Below, in pieces: positions 1-8,605 of a stretch of DNA of 64,000 nt (within the stretch, counting starts at the first letter, position 1; every line of letters starts with the position of its first letter). Origin of the DNA: DATLMR01 sp964615905. GTDB lineage: Bacteria; Acidobacteriota; Blastocatellia; UBA7656. The notes under the pieces are model-generated. The model was not told the DNA's origin, did not search any database, and was given only the letters and a program-made list of their open reading frames with translations. Location: the NCBI GenBank assembly GCA_964615905.1, contig CAZTUB010000002.1, positions 620,001 to 684,000 on the forward strand, in the 5' to 3' direction. The translations under genes were made by a program, and so were the position numbers.

Positions 1-1299
1 GCCAGGCCCACTACGAGCTTCAACATAGCCTTCACATACTCAGGCATCAGCGAGCTAGGTTATGAAGACACCACCAACACCTTTTCAAGAGAGTTCAAAG
101 AAGGCATGGCCGAAGAGAATCGCTCGCGGATGCTGGGAGACACGGGCGACAGCGCGCCGGAAAAATGGGAGCTGGGTGGCCCCACAGGCCCGCTGGGCAA
201 GGACAATATACAGGTGTTGCTGATGCTGTACGGAGTCGATTGGGCTTCGCTCGACGAGTACGCCAGACGGCATAAAGATCAAATCGAGCAGACGGGCGGA
301 CTGAAATTATTATACGAGCAGGACAGCTACATAAACCCTCAGAACGAAGAGCCGTTCGGGTTTCGCGACGGGTTGTCTCAGCCTGCCGTCGAAGGTTACG
401 GGCATAGCCTTTCCGATGCCGGTTCGGACGAAGGCGGAACCCTTAAAGGAGAGACTACAGTTAAGGCAGGGGAGTTCATTCTCGGCTACCCGAATGAATA
501 CAATCAACTGCCCATCACGCCGACCGTGGCTATTGTGAAGGATGAAAAGGGAATCCTGCCGTTGCTGCCGCCCGACCCCGACAAGCCCGGTCAACCTACG
601 ACCGATACGATAAGAGACTTCGGCCAGAACGGTACTTATATCGTCTACCGCAAACTCGAACAAGATGTCGCAGGCTTCTGGTCATTCATGAATAAAGCGG
701 CGGGCGGGCCGGGCAAGGGTGCCAAGCTGGCGGCGAAGTTCATGGGCCGATGGCCGAGCGGGGCTCCGCTTGTGCTCTGCCCGGAGCAGGACGACCCTGC
801 CCTGGCGGCAGACCCCGACAGGGTCAACGATTTCAAGTTCCAGGAAGCGGACCCGCACGGCTTCAAGTGCCCGAAAGGGTCTCATATCCGAAGGTCGAAC
901 CCGCGCGATTCTCTCGACCCCGGACCCGAAGAGTCACAGGTAGTCGTAAACCGCCATAGAATTATCAGGCGTGGCAGGCCTTACGGAATGGCTGCGCCCG
1001 ACAGCCCTGCTCAGCCGAACAGGGACAACAGCGTGGGGATAGTTTTTATCGCCATCAATTCGAGCATCAAACGCCAGTTCGAGTTTGTGCAGCAGATGTG
1101 GGTTGACGATCAGAAGTTCGACGGGCTTTATGACAACATGGACGGCGTCACCGGAAGCGTTGAGACTTCGACCACGATGACGATTCAAGATAAGCCAGTC
1201 CGCAGGCGAATAAAAAACGTCCCGCGTTTTGTGACCGTCAAAGGCGGCGGTTACTTCTTCCTTCCGAGCATAGCGGCCTTGAAGTACCTGTCAAGCTAG
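1..1299 (+). CDS. Dyp-type haem peroxidase (5' end outside window)
   Basis: The reading frame is open from base 1, so this is the C-terminal ~432 residues of a DyP-type peroxidase. The residues before the first internal ATG (position 106) already read as family sequence (NIAFTYSGISELGYED), so that ATG is not the start. The GxxDG signature appears as GFRDGLSQP (around 355-385), with the catalytic Asp. The proximal haem-ligand region is NRHRIIRRGRPYG (around 949-990), where the His should bind haem. DyP enzymes use peroxide to oxidise dyes, phenols or haem-like substrates. The gene converges with the catalase-family gene and their 3' ends overlap by 9 bp, suggesting two haem enzymes acting in peroxide metabolism. 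Family call is secure; substrate unknown. Confidence 0.93.
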   Translation, partial: ARPTTSFNIAFTYSGISELGYEDTTNTFSREFKEGMAEENRSRMLGDTGDSAPEKWELGGPTGPLGKDNIQVLLMLYGVDWASLDEYARRHKDQIEQTGGLKLLYEQDSYINPQNEEPFGFRDGLSQPAVEGYGHSLSDAGSDEGGTLKGETTVKAGEFILGYPNEYNQLPITPTVAIVKDEKGILPLLPPDPDKPGQPTTDTIRDFGQNGTYIVYRKLEQDVAGFWSFMNKAAGGPGKGAKLAAKFMGRWPSGAPLVLCPEQDDPALAADPDRVNDFKFQEADPHGFKCPKGSHIRRSNPRDSLDPGPEESQVVVNRHRIIRRGRPYGMAAPDSPAQPNRDNSVGIVFIAINSSIKRQFEFVQQMWVDDQKFDGLYDNMDGVTGSVETSTTMTIQDKPVRRRIKNVPRFVTVKGGGYFFLPSIAALKYLSS

Positions 1300-2340
1300 G
1301 TCTGAGTAGAATTGTTCGACTGTGGGTTCGGTGCGCGGCTTCTGATTTCTTTCGTGCCGGTAGTTCGAGATGATTTCGTAGACGACTTTGCGAGCGCGGT
1401 TGATGCTGCCGAGCGGCCTGTGCTCAGCCAGGCTGTGCCAGGGAGTAAACGACAGGTTCTCTGCGAACTCCATTCGCTCAGGGGAATCGAACTCCTGCCG
1501 GGGAATCTTTATCGTAGCCACTTTTATAAACGGCGACTCTTTCTCGTCCCAGGTAACGCCCGCGTCTTCAAGGGGCGTACGGCGCGGGTCTGTTTGAAAC
1601 TGTACCAGGAAATCGAAACCTGCGTCGCGCTCTGCCAGATACCGTTTCATCGCCTCGCGCAGGTAATTCTCCGAAGGGTTTTTCGGAATCCTTGTGACTT
1701 GCTCCTGATGAGGTATGACAGAATATTTCACGACCTTCGACCCAAACTGGTATGGGGTAGTGCTCCAGAAACGGGACTCCAGCAGGCTGGTGTGTTTCTT
1801 GAGCGATGTGGCGAGGTTTCGAAGGACGCGCAGGTGCGAGTCGAGCGGGTTGAAAAAGAAGCCCATCATCTTCAGCGGGCCGCCGTCGAGAGCCTTGAGC
1901 ATACCGTAGAAATCGACCACGTCGCGGTTAAGAAATCGCGGCACGGTTATGACGAGAAAATCCTGCGTGGCCCCGAGCTTTTCGGCTTCCAGTAACTTTT
2001 CGCCTTCGACTCCGAGGAGCTTTATCGCCATGCCGCGAATGTCTCTTACCTTATCGGCCTGCGGTTTTGCCGAAGCGTTCGAGAAGCGTATGTAAGCCGG
2101 GTAAGTTCGCGGCTCTTTGAAGAGGCCGACGCGCAACTCATCTCGAAGGTCTGGATCGATTATAAATTCGGCTTTGACGCAGCCGATGTTTTTGGGGTGC
2201 GCATCCCGCAGCGTGCCGCCCGGAGAGTATGCCTTCTCAATATCGCTTCTCAGGCTGGCGGCGATCATCTCTATGTACCTCTCTTCTTGAGGAACCAGAG
2301 TCTCGGCGTGTGCCGGTTTCGGCGCAGTGCCTCCAGTCAT
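1291..2340 (-). CDS. Catalase-family haem protein
   Basis: A 349-residue protein with the fold signature of the small catalase-like haem proteins: YPAYIRFSNASA (around residues 80-92), then KVRDIRGMAIKLLG, then QDFLVITVPRF. The C-terminal part holds FTPWHSLAEHRPLGSINRAR, typical of the short catalase-related peroxidase group rather than classical ~480-residue catalases. The ATG at 2340 follows AGGAGAAAGATC, a good ribosome site. It is convergent with the DyP peroxidase gene. The likely role is peroxide or organic hydroperoxide reduction; no signal peptide is evident. Confidence 0.85.
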   Translation of the reverse strand: MTGGTAPKPAHAETLVPQEERYIEMIAASLRSDIEKAYSPGGTLRDAHPKNIGCVKAEFIIDPDLRDELRVGLFKEPRTYPAYIRFSNASAKPQADKVRDIRGMAIKLLGVEGEKLLEAEKLGATQDFLVITVPRFLNRDVVDFYGMLKALDGGPLKMMGFFFNPLDSHLRVLRNLATSLKKHTSLLESRFWSTTPYQFGSKVVKYSVIPHQEQVTRIPKNPSENYLREAMKRYLAERDAGFDFLVQFQTDPRRTPLEDAGVTWDEKESPFIKVATIKIPRQEFDSPERMEFAENLSFTPWHSLAEHRPLGSINRARKVVYEIISNYRHERNQKPRTEPTVEQFYSDLA

Positions 2341-2514
2341 GATCTTTCTCCTGAAGGGTCAAATAAGGCTTTGGCGATTTTACATACTTTCAAGAGGAAT
2401 ACAACGACAATCTCGAAGGCCTTTGCGCGCCCGACGGCTTCGGCTGATAGTCAGCCCGGTGCGAGTCGCGTTAAAATAGGTTCTGCAAGAGAACTTTAGG
2501 ACGCGGGAGCGCAA

Positions 2515-3249
2515 GTGGGAATAAAAGCCATCTCGTTCGATTTCTGGAACACACTTTTTAAGGAGCGACCCGGCGGGTTCGCGCTTTACCAGAGCACGAG
2601 GCGAAAACTGCTGGCGGAAGCTTTGAGCGCGACGGGCGAGTTTTCCGATCATCAATTAGAGCGGGCGTGTCTCATAGAATCCGAGTCGCACAATCAGGTC
2701 TGGCTAAACGAGCACCGTACTCTTCCGGCGGCAGAGCGCGTCGGCAGGATACTGACGGAGCTTGAAGTATGCCTGCCCGACGAAGTTACATCGAAGCTCG
2801 TAGTTGCCTATGAAGAAGGCATTCTTGAGCGCCCGCCGGAATTGATAGAGGGAGTGCGCGAAGCCCTCGGATCGCTTCACGGCAGGTACAGGCTCGGCAT
2901 AATCTCGGACGTGGGGTTTTCTCCGGGCCGCGTCCTCAAACAGGTGCTTGCGCAGGAAGGCTTGCTGGACCTGTTCGACTCGCTCGTCTTTTCAGATGAG
3001 GCGGGGCGCTCGAAGCCGCACAAAGATGTTTTTGACCGCACGGCTCGTTCGCTTGAAGCCGACCCGTGTGAGATAATCCACATCGGCGACCTTGAGTTTA
3101 CCGACATCGTCGGCGCGAAACGAGCCGGCTACCACGCGATACGGTTCACGGGCGTGACCCCTATCGGCGCGCAGGAAGAGACGATAGCCGATCACGTTAC
3201 CTCGGACTTTTCCGAAGTGCCTGAGATTGTCACGAACATCGAGAGGTAA
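2515..3249 (+). CDS. HAD-superfamily hydrolase
   Basis: A 244-residue HAD phosphatase-like enzyme starting at GTG 2515 after GGGAGCGCAA. All four HAD motifs are visible. Motif I is SFDFWNTLF, where the first Asp (D9) is the nucleophile and Trp replaces the second Asp. Motif II is LGIISDVGF, motif III has the Lys in RSKPHKDVF, and motif IV is IGDLEFTDIVGAKRAG. A helical cap lies between motifs I and II, as in subfamily IA. The Asp-to-Trp change in motif I is common in this subfamily but can mark dehalogenase-like or altered phosphatase chemistry. Substrate unknown. A 76-residue ORF begins 3 bp after its stop. Confidence 0.88.
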   Translation: MGIKAISFDFWNTLFKERPGGFALYQSTRRKLLAEALSATGEFSDHQLERACLIESESHNQVWLNEHRTLPAAERVGRILTELEVCLPDEVTSKLVVAYEEGILERPPELIEGVREALGSLHGRYRLGIISDVGFSPGRVLKQVLAQEGLLDLFDSLVFSDEAGRSKPHKDVFDRTARSLEADPCEIIHIGDLEFTDIVGAKRAGYHAIRFTGVTPIGAQEETIADHVTSDFSEVPEIVTNIER

Positions 3250-3252
3250 GAG

Positions 3253-3483
3253 ATGAAGTTATTCAGCCTTGCAGACGCCGAACGGTCTATGGACATAGAC
3301 ATAAAGCTCGTGTCCGTGCGTGCGTCTCGTTATCGCATGTTCGGGTCGCAGGAGCGTATACCTCATTCAGAGCTTGCCGTGGCAGACCTCCGCGACGGCG
3401 TCGAACCGGAAGATTTCGCCGCAAAGTTCCGCGTGCTTGATCGCCACCCAGTATCGAAAGTCATGCTCGTCAGAATCTTATGA
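3253..3483 (+). CDS. Small hypothetical protein
   Basis: A 76-residue ORF starting 3 bp after the HAD hydrolase stop, so probably translationally coupled. The purine-rich GAGAGGTAAGAG lies just upstream of the ATG. It is rich in charged residues, has no membrane segment and carries no motif I recognise. GC-rich third positions match the neighbours, which supports real coding. Confidence 0.6.
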   Translation: MKLFSLADAERSMDIDIKLVSVRASRYRMFGSQERIPHSELAVADLRDGVEPEDFAAKFRVLDRHPVSKVMLVRIL

Positions 3484-3528
3484 ACAGCGGTCGTAAAAGA
3501 TGCGCCTTTCCGTGATTAGGGACCACCG

Positions 3529-4206
3529 CTATATGCTGTTTCGGCTGGCTTCGCGCTTTAGCTTGTAGATCAACCCTCTCGCCTCTTGATCCGTCAGGTC
3601 GTCGCGCGACTCTTTCCCCGTCAACTCCATGAGCAATGTCCGCTGCGCTCGGCGGTCGCCGGGCCGCAACTCTTCGAGCAGGTTGAGAATGTTCTGCTTT
3701 TGCTGGTCGGTCGCCGATTGCTCGGTTTTAGATTGCGCGGGCCTGGCCTGTTCAGCTTTCGCGGCGGCGGCCGTGGCCTTTTCACCCTTTGAAATTTCGC
3801 GCGCGGTCTCTTTCTGTGGAGCCTCTCGCGGCGCGGGTTCCTGATTGCCCATGCGCGCGGCCTTGTCCATCTCCTCGCGGCTCGCGATGCCGCGTTTCAC
3901 TTCAAACCCGCACAGCGCGAGCGCGCGCCCGCAAGCGGATGTCTCGCATACCTCGATATAGCTTGTGCGCTGGACGTAGCCTTCGCTTCTCAGCTCGAAC
4001 GCGTGGCCGGTTGCGGCCGGAAGTGTGTCTTCGGGGTTGCGATATACATCGGCGCGCATCAGTATAAAGCCGCGTTCGGCGTCGTGCTCGATTATGTTTG
4101 TGATGATGCGCCCGTCCGGGTACCGCTCATAAAAACGCTCGATGCGTTCCGCTACCGTCACGTAATCTTGAATCGGGTTTCCCCTTGATGGTCCTTGCGG
4201 TGGCAA
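3529..4206 (-). CDS. Hypothetical phage-like protein (possible recombination-related family)
   Basis: I place the start at TTG 4206 because AAGGAGG sits 7 bp upstream; the longer open frame to 4296 runs through a repeat (4226-4317) that is probably non-coding. The 225-residue product has a conserved-looking core, ATGHAFELRSEGYVQ then TSYIEVCETSACGRALALCGFE and IASREEMDKAA. It resembles small proteins encoded near phage single-strand annealing genes, but I cannot name a function. The C-terminal half is Ala/Lys/Glu/Gln-rich and low in complexity, followed by a charged helix (about residues 165-220). It is alone between convergent and co-directional housekeeping genes. Confidence 0.6.
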   Translation of the reverse strand: MPPQGPSRGNPIQDYVTVAERIERFYERYPDGRIITNIIEHDAERGFILMRADVYRNPEDTLPAATGHAFELRSEGYVQRTSYIEVCETSACGRALALCGFEVKRGIASREEMDKAARMGNQEPAPREAPQKETAREISKGEKATAAAAKAEQARPAQSKTEQSATDQQKQNILNLLEELRPGDRRAQRTLLMELTGKESRDDLTDQEARGLIYKLKREASRNSI

Positions 4207-4225
4207 AACGTTTCCTCCTTTGTTA

Positions 4226-4317
4226 GTGACAAGTGACAAGTGACAGGTGACAAGAAAGAGGCAAGGGCCAAAACCCGCTCCGGTCTTTCTTGTCACCTGT
4301 CACTGTTTACTTGTCAC
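4226..4317. repeat. GTGACAA tandem repeats forming a 20-bp inverted repeat
   Basis: Four near-identical heptamers (GTGACAA/GTGACAG) run 4226-4254. A 20-bp arm at 4240-4259 is the perfect reverse complement of 4284-4303, leaving a 24-base loop. More TTGTCAC units follow to 4317 inside the end of the kinase gene. It could be a REP/MITE-like dispersed element or a transcription end structure between the kinase gene and the next minus-strand gene. There is no clear T tract. Confidence 0.7.
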
Positions 4318-6888
4318 TTCCTTAATAATTTTCACAGTGTCTGTGTAGCCGTTCTCTTCGGCATAAGATAGGGCGGTTCGGCCATTCAAATCTTTCGCGT
4401 CTACGTCGGCCTTTGCCGCGAGCAGCGCGCTTACGGTTGCGACGCCGCCGCGTTTGGCAGCGACTATCAACGCCGTTTCACCTTTCTGGTTTCGAGAATT
4501 GATGTTTGCGCCCGCCTGTATCAGCATCTCGACCATATCAGGACGCGATGCCCTTGCCGCGTACATCAACGCCGTCTCTCCGTTGTCGTCTGTCTTGCCA
4601 GTGTCGGCGCCGTTCGCGAGAAGCATCGTCACGATCTCCGTGTAACCGCTGCGGGCGGCCTGCATAAGCGCGGTAGTGCCGCCGACGCTTCCGGCGTTCA
4701 GATCGACTTTTTCGTCGATCAGGCGTTTGACCTCTTTCGTATTTCCGGCGCGCGCCGCGCTTATCAGCAGGTTGCCGCCGCTGAAGACGGCAAAAGGTGT
4801 AATAAACATCAGCATAAGAATAGGGATAACAAGCCAGGCGAGAGTCGATTTACTCAACAGGCGCGGCCGTTTTCCTATGCCTTCGTGCTCGACATCACGA
4901 ACTAGCGCTTCGTCTATGCTCTCGCCTCGCGCCTGCCTGGCCTTGAAATAGAGCATCGCGAGCGGGATCGCCCCGTACGGCGTATGGCCTATTATCAGGA
5001 AGAACCAGCAGTACAGGAGCGCAAGGACCGACGAAGGCTTTACCAGGTCGAAGAAGCTCTCCGAAGGCCCTGCCAGCAGCCAGAACGTCATCGCCATGAT
5101 AAACGGGAGAAAGATCAACGAGCCAAGCGCTACGGCAAACTCTCGCACCTGCAACGCAATTGCAGATGGCCGCTGCCGTCTCACTAGCTCGCGCGAGCGG
5201 TCGAGCGCCGCGTTGCCGCTTACGCCTTCCATCACGATAACAGAGCCTGCGAGCGAGTGGTCTACAAAAGCTTGGACGCCCGGCTTGACCAGCCTCAACA
5301 GGTTTACAAAGACCTGGAGGTGGCTGCGTAGCGCGGTGGCAAATATCGACGGAAGGTTTCTGCCGATTGTCTTGAGTATCTCTCGGAGCTTTATGCTGTC
5401 GCGCGGCCTCAACCTCTGTTCTCTTATCACGAGCGTAACGGCGGCTGTGTGCACGCGGTTCACCGCGAGAATCATTAGAAACGCGACTGTCCAGAATACG
5501 AAAGCTGATGTCAGAGGGTAGTTCGGCTCAAGCGGGCGAAAGGCGAAACCGAGCAGAGTCATGATAACCGCGAAAGGCACGTATATCGCGAGGCTCAGGG
5601 CAAGAAAAGCTTTAACCGAATCGTTATAGATGTGCTTGGCCTTCTTTATTATGGCGACTTCGCCCTCGGCGGTCGCGCGCAGCGCAGCCGCGAACGATCC
5701 GGCTGTTGCCGGGCGATCATCGGGGCTCTTGGCGAGCGCGCTCATGACCGTGTCGCCGACCGAGTGCGGGATGTCTTCGCGGAGCGCAGCCACAGGCGCA
5801 GGCGGCTCCTCTGTGTGCTTGCGGATCAGTTCTGTCGTATCGCCCGTAAACGGCGGCTCGCCCGCAAGCATCAGGTAAGCGATAACGCCCAGGCTGTAAA
5901 TATCCGAGCGCGCGTCGAGCGTTTCGCCTCTACACTGTTCGGGCGACATATAAAGCGGCGTCCCGAGCACGGACCCGACACGCGTCAAACCGGCGGCGGA
6001 AGCTGTGCTCAGATCATATATCTCCCGCGTGCCTGACGGGGAGACCCTGTGCGTCTCGGCCTGCTCGCCGGGTTGATTGGGCATCATCTGAGTTGCTTCT
6101 ATATCGTCTGCGGGCAATGGGGAAGCGTTGGTCGCAGCTGTGTCGATTATGCTCGTCTTCTCTTCGCCCGGCAGGTCGTCTGTCACTGTCGCCGTCTGTA
6201 TCTGCGTAGCGGCTTCAAGGTCTGTGGCCCCGCCGTACTGCGTATCTCTGAAGTGAGGCGCGGTAACCCCGACCGCCCGCATCGTGTCAGAGCTGCCGGA
6301 AAGATTCGCCCGCGTGAGGTTTTCGCTCGCGGGCACGGCACTCTCTTCCTTATCGGGAGCGGCGCCGGGGTCGCGCAGTTTTGCGAGTCCGAAATCGAGC
6401 ACCTTGACGTTGTACCCGCCGCGCCTGTCGGGCTCAATCCATATGTTGTCCGGCTTCAAGTCTCTATGAATAATGCCTTGCTGGTGCGCGTTGTCGATGG
6501 CGAGAGCTATCTGCTCGACAATATCTACGACGATTTCAAGCGGGAGCGGCCCTCTCGCCTTGAGCATGTCGCCGAGCGTGCCGCCGTCGAGGTACTCCAT
6601 AACGAGATAAGCGATCTTGCTCGCGCCGATGTTTGTAAACCCGAAGTCTGTCACGTTGACGACGTTCGGGTGGCGCAACCGGCCTGTCGCTTCGGCTTCG
6701 CGCTTGAACCGCTCGACAAACTCCTCGTTAGCCATAAACTGCGGGGCGATAACCTTGAGCGCGACGGGCCGCTTTGTGCCGAGGTGAGTGGCAAGATAGA
6801 CCGCGCCCATGCCGCCCTGCCCGAGCAGTTTGTCGAGCTGATACTTGCCGTCGAGCGTGCGGCCAATTAGCTCTGCCAGTCTTGCCAT
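4300..6888 (-). CDS. Ser/Thr protein kinase with membrane segments and ankyrin repeats
   Basis: About 862 residues. I chose ATG 6888 over ATG 6900 because only the former has a Shine-Dalgarno (AAGGA). The N-terminal Hanks-type kinase has the glycine loop LLGQGGMGAVYLA, VALKVI with the ATP-binding Lys, the catalytic loop HRDLKPDNIW and DFGLAKL. A ~110-residue Thr/Ala/Glu-rich insert separates DFG from the late-lobe GTPLYMSPEQCRGETLDARSD region. The middle holds several hydrophobic membrane segments (roughly residues 430-700). The C-terminal ~140 residues contain about four ankyrin repeats (GGTTALMQAARSGYTEIV and copies). The fusion suggests a membrane-anchored kinase whose ankyrin face binds a partner. 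It lies 33 bp downstream of guaA on the same strand. Confidence 0.93.
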   Translation of the reverse strand: MARLAELIGRTLDGKYQLDKLLGQGGMGAVYLATHLGTKRPVALKVIAPQFMANEEFVERFKREAEATGRLRHPNVVNVTDFGFTNIGASKIAYLVMEYLDGGTLGDMLKARGPLPLEIVVDIVEQIALAIDNAHQQGIIHRDLKPDNIWIEPDRRGGYNVKVLDFGLAKLRDPGAAPDKEESAVPASENLTRANLSGSSDTMRAVGVTAPHFRDTQYGGATDLEAATQIQTATVTDDLPGEEKTSIIDTAATNASPLPADDIEATQMMPNQPGEQAETHRVSPSGTREIYDLSTASAAGLTRVGSVLGTPLYMSPEQCRGETLDARSDIYSLGVIAYLMLAGEPPFTGDTTELIRKHTEEPPAPVAALREDIPHSVGDTVMSALAKSPDDRPATAGSFAAALRATAEGEVAIIKKAKHIYNDSVKAFLALSLAIYVPFAVIMTLLGFAFRPLEPNYPLTSAFVFWTVAFLMILAVNRVHTAAVTLVIREQRLRPRDSIKLREILKTIGRNLPSIFATALRSHLQVFVNLLRLVKPGVQAFVDHSLAGSVIVMEGVSGNAALDRSRELVRRQRPSAIALQVREFAVALGSLIFLPFIMAMTFWLLAGPSESFFDLVKPSSVLALLYCWFFLIIGHTPYGAIPLAMLYFKARQARGESIDEALVRDVEHEGIGKRPRLLSKSTLAWLVIPILMLMFITPFAVFSGGNLLISAARAGNTKEVKRLIDEKVDLNAGSVGGTTALMQAARSGYTEIVTMLLANGADTGKTDDNGETALMYAARASRPDMVEMLIQAGANINSRNQKGETALIVAAKRGGVATVSALLAAKADVDAKDLNGRTALSYAEENGYTDTVKIIKEVTSKQ

Positions 6889-6921
6889 AACTTCCTTCAT
6901 CGGTGGTCGGTGGCCACCGCC

Positions 6922-8460
6922 TTACTCCCATTCGATAGTCGAAGGCGGCTTGGAGCTTATATCATAAACGACGCGATTGATGCCCCGTACCTCGCTGATG
7001 ATGCGGGATGAGATTCGTTGGAGAACGTCATAAGGCAGTCGGGCCCAATCGGCTGTCATCCCGTCGAATGATTCGACCGCCCGAACCGCTATCGTGTTAT
7101 CGTAAGTGCGGTTGTCGCCCATCACGCCGACGCTTGAGACCGGAAGCAGCACGGCGAAAGATTGCCACACGCGGTCATAAAGATCGGCCCGCCGCATCTC
7201 TTCAAGCACTATCCGGTCGGCGAGTTGCAGCAAGGCCACTCGGTCTGCGGTCACTTCGCCCAGTATTCGCACGGCCATTCCGGGGCCGGGGAACGGCTGG
7301 CGACCGATGATCTCTTCGGGCAATCCAAGCTCGCGGCCCACGCGACGAACTTCGTCCTTGAATAACTCGCGCAACGGCTCGACCAGCTTCAGATGCATCT
7401 TTTCAGGCAAGCCGCCGACATTGTGATGCGACTTTATGACCGCCGACGGGCCTTTAACAGAGACGGACTCGATCACGTCAGGGTAGAGCGTGCCCTGTAC
7501 GAGGAAATCCACCCGGCCGAGCTTTTGGGCCTCCTCCTGGAATATCTCTATAAACTCGTTGCCGATGATCTTGCGCTTTTTCTCAGGGTCTGTGACGCCC
7601 GCGAGCCGCGCCAGGAACCGCTCGCCCGCCGCTACTCCTACGACGTTGAGGTCCATCTCTTTGTAGGCTTCGAGCACTTCTTCAAACTCGCCTTTGCGAA
7701 GCAGGCCCGTGTCTACGAATATACAGGTCTGGCGATGGCCTATCGCGCGCGCGACGAGGGCCGCCGCGACCGATGAGTCGACGCCGCCCGACAGCCCGCA
7801 CACAACTCTACCGTCGCCGACGCGGCGGCGAATCTCTTCGATGGATGTCTCGATAAACGAACTCGTAGTCCAATCGCACCGCAACCGGCAGACACCTACC
7901 AGAAAGTTTCGCAGTATATCTTTGCCTTCGGGCGTGTGCGCGACTTCGGGGTGAAACTGCACGCCGTAAAGATCGCGCGCGGGGTCTTCGATTGCGCCTA
8001 TAGCCGCGTCGGTCGTGGCGGTGATACGAAACCCATCAGGCGGCTGGCTGACGTAATCGCCGTGGCTCATCCATACTTTGATCGAAGAAGGCAGCCCGGC
8101 AAGCAGGCGGCTTTCAGGGTTGATCTCCATATCGGCGTGGCCGTACTCGCGGCGGTCGGAAGGCTTGACCTCGCCGCCCAGAAAGTGCGACATCAGCTGC
8201 ACGCCGTAGCATATGCCCAGGACGGGCGCGCCAATATCTATGACGTCCCTGTCGGGGTGCGGTGCGCCTTCGTCGTAAACCGATGATGGGCCGCCCGAAA
8301 GGATTATGCCGCGCGGATGCTTCCGCCTTATCTCTTCGACGGGCGTGTTGTAAGGGATGATCTCTGAGTAAACGCCAAGCTCGCGCACGCGGCGGGCGAT
8401 GAGCTGCGTGTACTGCCCGCCAAAATCGAGTATGAGCACTACTTCATGTTCCTCGGCCAT
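6922..8460 (-). CDS. guaA: GMP synthase (glutamine-hydrolysing)
   Basis: A 513-residue bifunctional enzyme converting XMP, glutamine and ATP to GMP. The class-I amidotransferase domain has nucleophile Cys84 in GICYGVQLM, with His170 and Glu172 in FHPEVAHT. The ATP-pyrophosphatase P-loop is SGGVDSS (residues 224-230). The C-terminal dimerisation domain ends in SKPPSTIEWE, the canonical GuaA tail. The frame is open 22 codons further upstream, but the conserved N-terminus (EVVLILDFGGQYTQL) sets the start at ATG 8460. It is probably the first gene of an operon with the kinase gene. Confidence 0.98.
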   Translation of the reverse strand: MAEEHEVVLILDFGGQYTQLIARRVRELGVYSEIIPYNTPVEEIRRKHPRGIILSGGPSSVYDEGAPHPDRDVIDIGAPVLGICYGVQLMSHFLGGEVKPSDRREYGHADMEINPESRLLAGLPSSIKVWMSHGDYVSQPPDGFRITATTDAAIGAIEDPARDLYGVQFHPEVAHTPEGKDILRNFLVGVCRLRCDWTTSSFIETSIEEIRRRVGDGRVVCGLSGGVDSSVAAALVARAIGHRQTCIFVDTGLLRKGEFEEVLEAYKEMDLNVVGVAAGERFLARLAGVTDPEKKRKIIGNEFIEIFQEEAQKLGRVDFLVQGTLYPDVIESVSVKGPSAVIKSHHNVGGLPEKMHLKLVEPLRELFKDEVRRVGRELGLPEEIIGRQPFPGPGMAVRILGEVTADRVALLQLADRIVLEEMRRADLYDRVWQSFAVLLPVSSVGVMGDNRTYDNTIAVRAVESFDGMTADWARLPYDVLQRISSRIISEVRGINRVVYDISSKPPSTIEWE

Positions 8461-8566
8461 AAGTTGAAAATTATAAGTACCCCGTAACCTGACTGTAAAG
8501 CGCGCGCGCCTCGCCGCCTCTCTCAAACCGCCTTAAATCGCTCGCCGGATCGACTCTTTAACTGTG

Positions 8567-8572
8567 TATAAT
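8567..8572 (+). promoter_or_regulatory. Putative -10 element of the TonB/TPR gene
   Basis: A perfect TATAAT sits 34 bp upstream of the ATG at 8606, with GGAGG between. No convincing -35 hexamer is present at the expected spacing. It lies in the divergent gap with guaA, where a promoter is expected. Confidence 0.4.
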
Positions 8573-8605
8573 GGGTCATCAGTTGAAACGGAGGTTACGC
8601 CCACA

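Noticed and set aside
4207..4296. N-terminal extension of the minus-strand phage-like gene
   Set aside because: The extension is made of GTGACAA-type repeats, and a strong AAGGAGG ribosome site indicates the TTG start at 4206 instead.
4226..4317. CRISPR array
   Set aside because: The units are 7 bp with no spacers; they form an inverted repeat, not repeat-spacer units.
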